Below are positions 10,886 to 15,089 of a DNA stretch of 15,089 bases, piece by piece. The number at the start of each line of letters is the position of its first letter. The first letter of the stretch is position 1. Under the pieces are notes generated by a model. The model ran no database searches, was not told where the DNA came from, and saw only the letters and a list, made by a program, of their open reading frames with translations. The stretch covers positions 1 through 15,089 of the forward strand of contig JAKACR010000040.1 in assembly GCA_021821225.1 (NCBI GenBank), read 5' to 3'. The DNA comes from Bacillota bacterium (GTDB lineage Bacteria; Bacillota; Bacilli; Alicyclobacillales; SLC66). A program made the position numbers and the translations under genes.

Positions 10886-12328
10886 GTGGCGCACACCTAC
10901 GGTTCACTGCTGGTTGTCACGGTCATCGCGTTTGCCTCCCCGTGGATCTCCATCCGCCTCTCAAAAGGCTTTGTTCCGGCCATCGTCATCGAAATCCTGC
11001 TCGGCATCGCCGTCGGCCCAAGCGGATTCAACATGACATCCACAACACAGTATGTCGGCTTTCTTTCCAATCTCGCATTCTCCTACCTGATGTTCCTATC
11101 CGGCATGGAGATCGACTTTGACGTCATTTTGCAACGGACGAACCCGCAGGCGCGCCCGCCTTGGATCAAGGGGCTGTACTTCTTCGCGACCGCGTTCGCG
11201 GCGTCCGCCGCCATCGCCTACAGTCTGGCGGGCCTGCACATGATCGTCCATCCCCTGTTTGTCACGTTCATTCTCAGCACTACGTCCATCGGAATCGTCA
11301 CCCCTGCACTCAAGGAAAAAGGCTGGCTGCTCGTGCCGTTCGGCCAGGAGATCCTCACCTACGCCCTGCTTGCGGACATCGTCTCGCTGATGCTCGTCGC
11401 CGCGTACACCACCGCGCACCTGACAGGCAACGCAGCCGCCATCCTGCTCGTGCTGGTGCTGCTGTTCTGTTTCGTGATCGTCCACCGCATCCTCAAGGCG
11501 GCGAAGGGCAACCGCATATTCACGTTTGTCGGCAACGCCACCAGCGAACTGGGCCTGCGCGGGGCGTTCGCGCTCATCCTGATCTTCCTTGCCCTGGCTC
11601 AATTGCTTGGGACACAGGTCGTAGTGGGCGCTTTTCTCGCCGGGGCCATCATCAGCCTGCTGTCCGACAAGAACAGCGATCTGACGCACAAGCTCAATTC
11701 GATTGGCTACGGCTTCCTGCTGCCGATCTTTTTCGTCAACGTCGGACTGACGTTCAATCTCGGCGCACTCGGATCGTCTCCCGTCTTCTGGATCGCGCTT
11801 TGCATCATCCTGCTCGGCATGTTTGCCAACAAACTCATCGGCGCCATGGTCTGGATGAAAGGCTTCAGCATGAAAGAACGCGTGGCCGCCGGCGCGCTGC
11901 TCGGTTCCCAGCTCAGTCTCACCATCGTCGCCAGCAAGATCGGCCAGCAGATTCACGTGCTGTCCGCCGGTATCGCGAACGGACTGATCCTGCTGGCCAT
12001 CGTGACATGCCTGATCGCCCCACTTGTCTTCACCCGTATGGTCGGTTCGCAAACAAAGGTGGCCCCATTGTACAGCGAGGCGCTGCCCCCTGATTTTCTT
12101 CCGGACGGCTGGATCATCTCCGCGATCGAAGTGCTGTCTCCCGCCTTCCAGCACACGCCGATGCGTAGGCTCCAGTTGCCGCACGACACACTGTTCATTT
12201 CAATCGAACGCGGGGACGAGAAGATCGTGCCGCGCGGCCATACGAAACTCGAACAGTTCGACGTTATCCACCTCATGGGGACGCCCCGCTCCATCGAACG
12301 CCTGCGCGACCGCTTCACCGCGCGCTAA
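10886..12328 (+). CDS. CPA2-family monovalent cation/H+ antiporter with C-terminal RCK_C-like domain
   Basis: Probable K+ or Na+/H+ exchanger of the Kef/CPA2 type in the cytoplasmic membrane. The 480-residue protein is mostly hydrophobic, with about 12 predicted membrane segments over residues 1-390. CPA2-like landmarks are LLGIAVGPSG, FILSTTSIGIVTPALKEKG, a membrane-embedded Asp164 in LLADIVSLML (where KefC has a QD pair) and VVGAFLAGAIIS (about 247-257). The soluble tail (about 406-480) reads like a TrkA-C/RCK_C domain, with ISIERGDEKIVPRGHTKLEQFDVIHLMG. There is no Rossmann (RCK_N) domain between membrane part and tail. GTG 10886 is the start: AGGGAGG ends 8 nt upstream, whereas an earlier in-frame ATG at 10850 has no ribosome site. 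It faces away from the pyr operon and overlaps rluD by 14 bp at the 3' ends. Ion specificity is unknown. Confidence 0.85.
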   Translation: MAHTYGSLLVVTVIAFASPWISIRLSKGFVPAIVIEILLGIAVGPSGFNMTSTTQYVGFLSNLAFSYLMFLSGMEIDFDVILQRTNPQARPPWIKGLYFFATAFAASAAIAYSLAGLHMIVHPLFVTFILSTTSIGIVTPALKEKGWLLVPFGQEILTYALLADIVSLMLVAAYTTAHLTGNAAAILLVLVLLFCFVIVHRILKAAKGNRIFTFVGNATSELGLRGAFALILIFLALAQLLGTQVVVGAFLAGAIISLLSDKNSDLTHKLNSIGYGFLLPIFFVNVGLTFNLGALGSSPVFWIALCIILLGMFANKLIGAMVWMKGFSMKERVAAGALLGSQLSLTIVASKIGQQIHVLSAGIANGLILLAIVTCLIAPLVFTRMVGSQTKVAPLYSEALPPDFLPDGWIISAIEVLSPAFQHTPMRRLQLPHDTLFISIERGDEKIVPRGHTKLEQFDVIHLMGTPRSIERLRDRFTAR

Positions 12329-12344
12329 AATCGCCGCGCAGGCG
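12299..12344. repeat. 10-bp perfect inverted repeat flanking both convergent stop codons
   Basis: CGCCTGCGCG (12299-12308) and its exact complement CGCGCAGGCG (12335-12344) enclose 26 bp that contain the antiporter TAA (12326-12328) and the rluD TGA (12317-12315). Both arms are inside coding sequence. The transcript from either strand could fold here. There is no U-tract on either side, so it is not a typical intrinsic terminator. It may protect or define 3' ends, or be a by-product of GC-rich coding. Confidence 0.4.
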
Positions 12345-13295
12345 CCGCAACACCGTCTCCATCGCCGCGGGCCGCGGCGCCGAAAACATCATCCGGCGCC
12401 CTGTGCGCGGGTGTGTGAAGCCGAGGCTGCCGGCGTGCAGAGCCTGTCCGGACAGCCCGAGCGGATTTCGCCTGGCGTAGACGGGATCGCCCGCCACCGG
12501 GTGGCCGATGGATGCCATGTGCACGCGGATCTGGTGCGTGCGCCCCGTCTCCAGGCGCAGTTCGACAAGGCTGTAAGACAAGAAGCGCTCGCGCACGCAA
12601 AAATGGGTCACCGCGCTCCTCCCGAGCCGTTCGGGGACGACCGCCATGCGCAGCCGGTCCCGAGGATCCCGCCCGATGGGCGCGTCGACGGTTCCCCGTT
12701 CCGCCCCCGGCACACCGTGAACGATCGCCTCATAGACGCGATCCATGCTGTGCTCCTTGAGCTGATTCGCAAGATCCGTATGGGCCAGGTCATTTTTCGC
12801 GATTACAAGCACTCCGCTCGTGTCTTTGTCGATCCGGTGGACAATGCCCGGGCGCATGACGCCGCCTACACCCGAAAGACTGCCGACATGCCCGAGTACG
12901 GCCGCGACCAGCGTCCCCGTCGGATGTCCCGGCGCGGGATGGACGACCATCCCCTGCGGCTTGTTCACGACAAGCAGATCGTCGTCTTCGTAAAGCACAT
13001 CGAGCGGCAATTGTTCTGCGGCCAACCGCGGTGCGACCGGTTCAGGCAACCGCACGGCAACCGACTGCCCTTTGCGAAGCCGGTAACTTGCGCCGCGCTG
13101 TTCCCGGCCGTCGACTTCCACCATCCCCCGCCCAATCAGGCGCTGCAGATGGGAACGGGACTGCTTTGCAATGCGCTCGGCAAGGTAACGGTCCAGTCTG
13201 ACGCCGTCCTCCTCGACGACAATCCGGATGCACTCGTCCTGCGCCGCATTTTTGCCGGCCGACTCCGGCGCCTGTCTTTTTTCATGGTCGATCAT
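12315..13295 (-). CDS. rluD: RluA-family pseudouridine synthase (RluD/YlyB-like)
   Basis: Converts specific uridines in RNA, probably 23S rRNA, to pseudouridine. From ATG 13295 the protein has 326 residues. An N-terminal S4 RNA-binding domain (about 30-75: VRLDRYLAERIAKQSRSHLQ) is followed by the catalytic domain with VNKPQGMVVHP and the signature HRIDKDTSG, whose first Asp (Asp156) is the catalytic nucleophile, then the conserved GRTHQIRVHM region. It corresponds to ylyB, which lies between lspA and pyrR in B. subtilis. The frame is open to 13373, but those residues are arginine-rich and lie inside lspA; Met at 13295 gives the usual length. No strong ribosome site precedes it, and the start overlaps the lspA 3' end by 14 bp, so translation may depend on coupling. 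The exact rRNA target is inferred from family only. Confidence 0.93.
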   Translation of the reverse strand: MIDHEKRQAPESAGKNAAQDECIRIVVEEDGVRLDRYLAERIAKQSRSHLQRLIGRGMVEVDGREQRGASYRLRKGQSVAVRLPEPVAPRLAAEQLPLDVLYEDDDLLVVNKPQGMVVHPAPGHPTGTLVAAVLGHVGSLSGVGGVMRPGIVHRIDKDTSGVLVIAKNDLAHTDLANQLKEHSMDRVYEAIVHGVPGAERGTVDAPIGRDPRDRLRMAVVPERLGRSAVTHFCVRERFLSYSLVELRLETGRTHQIRVHMASIGHPVAGDPVYARRNPLGLSGQALHAGSLGFTHPRTGRRMMFSAPRPAAMETVLRRLRGDFSAR

Positions 13296-13851
13296 GTCCG
13301 GTGTGCGTCGCCTCCCCCCCGCGTCCCTTGTCGCCCGTCGCCTCTGTAGCGGCGCGCACATCAGCCGCGACATCCTCCCGCGCGCCCGCGGGTTCGCCTT
13401 CTGCCCGCCGGGATTCGGGACGCACGCGCCACGCGCGGATGATCAGATACAATACAGACAGCACGACGGCACTGTCCGCCAGGTTGAACACCGGGTAGCG
13501 GATGATCTGTATGTATATATAATCCACCACGTAGCCGCGAAACAGGCGGTCGATCAGATTGCCCGCAGCTCCGCCCAGCAGGGTTCCAAGCGCCACCTGC
13601 AACCCGTACTTCCCGCGCGCGTGCCTGCGGTCCACGTAAACGATGACGCCGGCGACAACCAGCGCCACGGCGATCAGCAGCACCCGCTGATTGGGAAACA
13701 GACTCCACGCGGCGCCGGGATTTTGCACGTACAACAGTTCGATCACACCACGCCATACGGGAATCGCCTGACCGGGCGCGAGATGCGTGACGACCAGCCA
13801 CTTCACCCATTGATCCAACGCCGCAACCACCGCCGCAACGATGTACACCAT
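13282..13851 (-). CDS. lspA: Lipoprotein signal peptidase (signal peptidase II)
   Basis: Membrane aspartyl protease that removes signal peptides from diacylglyceryl-modified prolipoproteins. The 189-residue protein has four hydrophobic segments and all family motifs: Asp13 in ALDQWVKW, VQNPGAAWSLF (42-52), GGAAGNLIDR with Asp101, VVDYI, and VFNLADSAV with Asp126. Asp101 and Asp126 correspond to the catalytic pair. After the last membrane helix (ending about 140) there is a polar tail of nearly 50 residues, rich in Arg, Glu, Ala and Gly, longer than in typical enzymes of about 160 residues. ATG 13851 follows AAAGGAG with a 9-nt spacer. The tail-encoding end overlaps rluD by 14 bp. Confidence 0.96.
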   Translation of the reverse strand: MVYIVAAVVAALDQWVKWLVVTHLAPGQAIPVWRGVIELLYVQNPGAAWSLFPNQRVLLIAVALVVAGVIVYVDRRHARGKYGLQVALGTLLGGAAGNLIDRLFRGYVVDYIYIQIIRYPVFNLADSAVVLSVLYLIIRAWRVRPESRRAEGEPAGAREDVAADVRAATEATGDKGRGGEATHTGHDRP

Positions 13852-13921
13852 CGGGTACGTCTCCTTTGGGACAGGAGTCTATCGCAAGAATGCCTGTGCC
13901 ACACATTTTCCTACTAGTGGT

Positions 13922-13995
13922 TGTTCAAAAAGGGGGCATGGGATAAAGCCCCCTGGATGTCCCGTTTGAACTGTCAAAGGATGTTCAAGCGGGAC
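13922..13995. repeat. Nested inverted repeats (GTTCAA arms) in the ileS-lspA gap
   Basis: Three copies of a TTGAAC/GTTCAA arm occur in 74 bp. GTTCAAA (13923-13929) can pair with TTTGAAC (13965-13971) around the GC-rich terminator hairpin. The same middle arm, as part of GTCCCGTTTGAAC (13959-13971), can pair with GTTCAAGCGGGAC (13983-13995). That second stem is 13 bp with one G-U when read on the plus strand. The two folds compete. This could be a switchable RNA, the remains of an insertion-sequence end or miniature element, or an inert dispersed repeat. No transposase or clear target duplication is visible. Confidence 0.5.
13927..13954 (-). terminator. Rho-independent terminator between ileS and lspA
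   Basis: On the minus strand AGGGGGC (13954-13948) pairs with GCCCCCT (13937-13931) around a 10-nt loop, followed by a T-run (13930-13927). This should end leftward transcription from ileS, about 310 nt past its stop, and separate it from lspA. It sits inside a larger nest of inverted repeats, so conditional behaviour is possible. Confidence 0.75.
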
Positions 13996-14008
13996 CGCGG
14001 CAAGCCCA

Positions 14009-14037
14009 TTGAGAATTCGGATGCAAGATGCGATAGT
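14009..14037 (+). promoter_or_regulatory. Promoter of the 58-residue membrane protein gene
   Basis: TTGAGA (14009-14014, 5 of 6), a 17-bp spacer and GATAGT (14032-14037, 4 of 6). Transcription would begin near 14044, about 20 nt before GTG 14066 and just ahead of its ribosome site. It supports the small gene being real and separately expressed on the strand opposite ileS. Confidence 0.5.
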
Positions 14038-14065
14038 GACAGTGGTGATGAAAGGAGTTTTGCCC

Positions 14066-14242
14066 GTGCGACAGCAGTTGGTCCGCTCGGCAGCCACGGC
14101 TGTGCTCTGGATCAGCGTGATCGAAGTCGTCAGCAGTTTTGCGGTCAAACAGCTCTACCACTACGACCTTTCGTTCACGCCCTTTTTCGTCGCTGCGGGT
14201 ATCCTGGGACTCCTTCTCCTCCTCATTGCTCGCCGATTCTGA
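14066..14242 (+). CDS. Small two-helix membrane protein, unknown function
   Basis: A 58-residue protein that I do not recognise. The start is GTG 14066, with AAAGGAG ending 8 nt upstream; an in-frame ATG further upstream at 14009 falls in the promoter and lacks a ribosome site. The N-terminus is basic (MRQQLVR), followed by a hydrophobic segment at about 8-27 (SAATAVLWISVIEVVSSFAV), a short polar turn (KQLYHYDLS), and a second segment at about 38-54 (FFVAAGILGLLLLLI) ending in ARRF. Two membrane helices with both ends on the cytoplasmic side is the likely topology by the positive-inside rule. It ends 22 bp from the ileS stop, tail to tail, and so lies antisense to the ileS 3' trailer. It occupies the ileS-lspA gap where B. 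subtilis has ylyA, but is unrelated to that DksA-like protein. Confidence 0.6.
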   Translation: MRQQLVRSAATAVLWISVIEVVSSFAVKQLYHYDLSFTPFFVAAGILGLLLLLIARRF

Positions 14243-14264
14243 AACTGCGGGTTGGTCGCCGCCG

Positions 14265-15089
14265 TCAGCTCACTTCGGCAGCGGCGCCCAGCTCGTCGAG
14301 AATATCCGCGCAGCGCGCGCACACGTCCGCATGGCCTTCCCGGACGCCGATGTCCGTTCGCACATGCCAGCAGCGCTCACACTTCACTCCGCTTGCAGGC
14401 GATACGACGACTGCCACATGGTCGGTGCGAAGGGCGCCATCCGGAGCGACCTCTCCCGCTTCATGCAACCGCACTGCAGAAACGATCAGCAGATCTTTCC
14501 AGCCTTCCCCCAAGCGATCAACCAGCGCCCTGTCCACATATTCATACAGGTCCACCTGGGCTGCGAGCGACTGCCCGATCCGCTTCTGCTGACGCGCTTC
14601 TTCCAATGCCTGGAGCACGTCCTGCCGGATCGCCAATAAGCGCGCGAAACGCTCCGCCAGCGCCTCATCGCGGTAGTGGGCGGGCAGTTCCCGCCATATC
14701 GTCTGCTGAATGCTCTCGCAGGCTGCGTCACCGCCGTATTCCCACACTTCATCCGCCGTGAACGTCAGGATCGGCGCAACCAGTCCGGCCAGCGTCAGCA
14801 GGCATTCCCGCAACACCGTCTGCACGGCCCGCCGCCTTTTGGCGCCGGGCGGCTCGATGTAAAGCGCATCCTTGGTGACATCCAGGTAGAAACTCGACAG
14901 CTCCACCGCGCAAAAGTTCTGCACCGCATGGTACACGACGTGAAATTCATACTGTCTGTACGCCGCGACGCAGCGTTCCTGCACAGCGGCCAGCCGGTCG
15001 AGCAGATAGCGGTCCAGTTCCCCCAACTGCTCGTACAATACGGCGTCCGTCGCCTGAAAGTCGGACAGATTGCCCAGCAAAAAACGAAA
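14265..15089 (-). CDS. ileS: Isoleucine--tRNA ligase, C-terminal part
   Basis: Charges tRNA-Ile with isoleucine. Only the last 275 codons are in the window; the frame is open to the right edge, where it reads FRFLLGNLSDF, a typical IleRS junction after the KMSKS region. The visible part is the anticodon-binding helical domain (ELDRYLLDRLAAVQERC, YHAVQNFCAVELSSFYLDVTKD, APILTFTADEVWEY), then a linker. A C-terminal zinc finger C-x2-C-x16-C-x2-C (CERCW and CARC) ends about a dozen residues before the stop. This zinc-binding tail is characteristic of the bacterial IleRS type. It is convergent with the small membrane-protein gene, leaving 22 bp between the stops, and is followed leftwards by the terminator at 13954-13927. 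Confidence 0.97.
   Translation of the reverse strand, partial: FRFLLGNLSDFQATDAVLYEQLGELDRYLLDRLAAVQERCVAAYRQYEFHVVYHAVQNFCAVELSSFYLDVTKDALYIEPPGAKRRRAVQTVLRECLLTLAGLVAPILTFTADEVWEYGGDAACESIQQTIWRELPAHYRDEALAERFARLLAIRQDVLQALEEARQQKRIGQSLAAQVDLYEYVDRALVDRLGEGWKDLLIVSAVRLHEAGEVAPDGALRTDHVAVVVSPASGVKCERCWHVRTDIGVREGHADVCARCADILDELGAAAEVS

Noticed and set aside
10613..10894. 93-codon frame on the minus strand across the pyr promoter and leader
   Set aside because: It spans the promoter, so most of it would not be transcribed. Its internal ATG codons overlap the -10 box, and no ribosome site is present.
12365..12385. Perfect inverted repeat CGCCGCGG-G-CCGCGGCG inside rluD
   Set aside because: It encodes ordinary Ala/Pro/Arg codons near the RluD C-terminus, lies within coding sequence, and lacks a T-run. 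It is most simply a GC-rich codon effect.
12024..13349. 441-codon open frame on the plus strand
   Set aside because: It overlaps the antiporter end in another frame and lies antisense to rluD, whose motifs are clear. Composition is low-complexity and Arg/Pro-rich.
13986..14001. T-box-like sequence GCGGGACCGCGG on the plus strand
   Set aside because: It resembles the T-box core (UGGNACCGCG) but has C where the UGGN bulge needs U. There is no downstream terminator before the small gene, and no stem I or specifier region upstream. It is also explained as one arm of the inverted-repeat cluster.

Overview
The window carries a nearly complete de novo UMP (pyrimidine) biosynthesis operon on the minus strand, together with part of the ileS-lspA-rluD block that precedes it in Bacilli. 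The DNA is GC-rich. It uses strong Shine-Dalgarno sequences (AGGAGG, AAAGGAG), frequent GTG starts and sigma-A type promoters. It has a PyrR/attenuator control region and a class 1B dihydroorotate dehydrogenase (PyrD plus PyrK). The gene order is that of Bacillus subtilis: ileS, lspA, rluD/ylyB, pyrR, pyrB, pyrC, carA, carB, pyrK, pyrD, pyrF, pyrE. This points to a high-GC member of the Bacillota, class Bacilli. An Alicyclobacillaceae-like or other GC-rich thermophilic lineage is my inference, not something the sequence proves.

Layout from right to left, which is the direction of most transcription. (1) 15089-14265: C-terminal part of ileS, running off the window. (2) 14242-13868: a 58-residue two-helix membrane protein on the opposite strand with its own promoter, then a cluster of inverted repeats that includes a minus-strand terminator. 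The DksA-like gene often found here (ylyA in B. subtilis) is absent. (3) 13851-12315: lspA and rluD, overlapping. (4) 12328-10886: a plus-strand CPA2-type cation/H+ antiporter with a C-terminal RCK_C-like domain, inserted between rluD and pyrR and overlapping rluD tail to tail. (5) 10885-10493: a divergent control region. It holds a strong minus-strand promoter whose spacer carries a perfect 18-bp palindrome, a PyrR-binding loop and a leader terminator. (6) 10492-221: pyrR, pyrB, pyrC, carA, carB, pyrK, pyrD, pyrF and pyrE, tightly packed with overlaps or short gaps. (7) 220-1: an extended -10 promoter and the first 46 codons of a probable multi-pass transporter that leaves the window.

The operon encodes every enzyme from glutamine and bicarbonate to UMP: CarA/CarB (carbamoyl phosphate), PyrB (carbamoyl aspartate), PyrC (dihydroorotate), PyrD/PyrK (orotate), PyrE (OMP) and PyrF (UMP). 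PyrR senses UMP/PRPP and should control read-through of the leader terminator. The uracil permease gene pyrP, which sits between pyrR and pyrB in B. subtilis, is missing. pyrR and pyrB instead overlap by 4 bp, so there is a single attenuator ahead of the whole operon.

I see no convincing new defence, mobile or catalytic system. The observations most worth checking are the palindrome inside the pyr promoter, the compact single attenuator, the 53-bp carB/pyrK overlap, the antiporter insertion, and the ileS-lspA inverted-repeat cluster with its small membrane protein.
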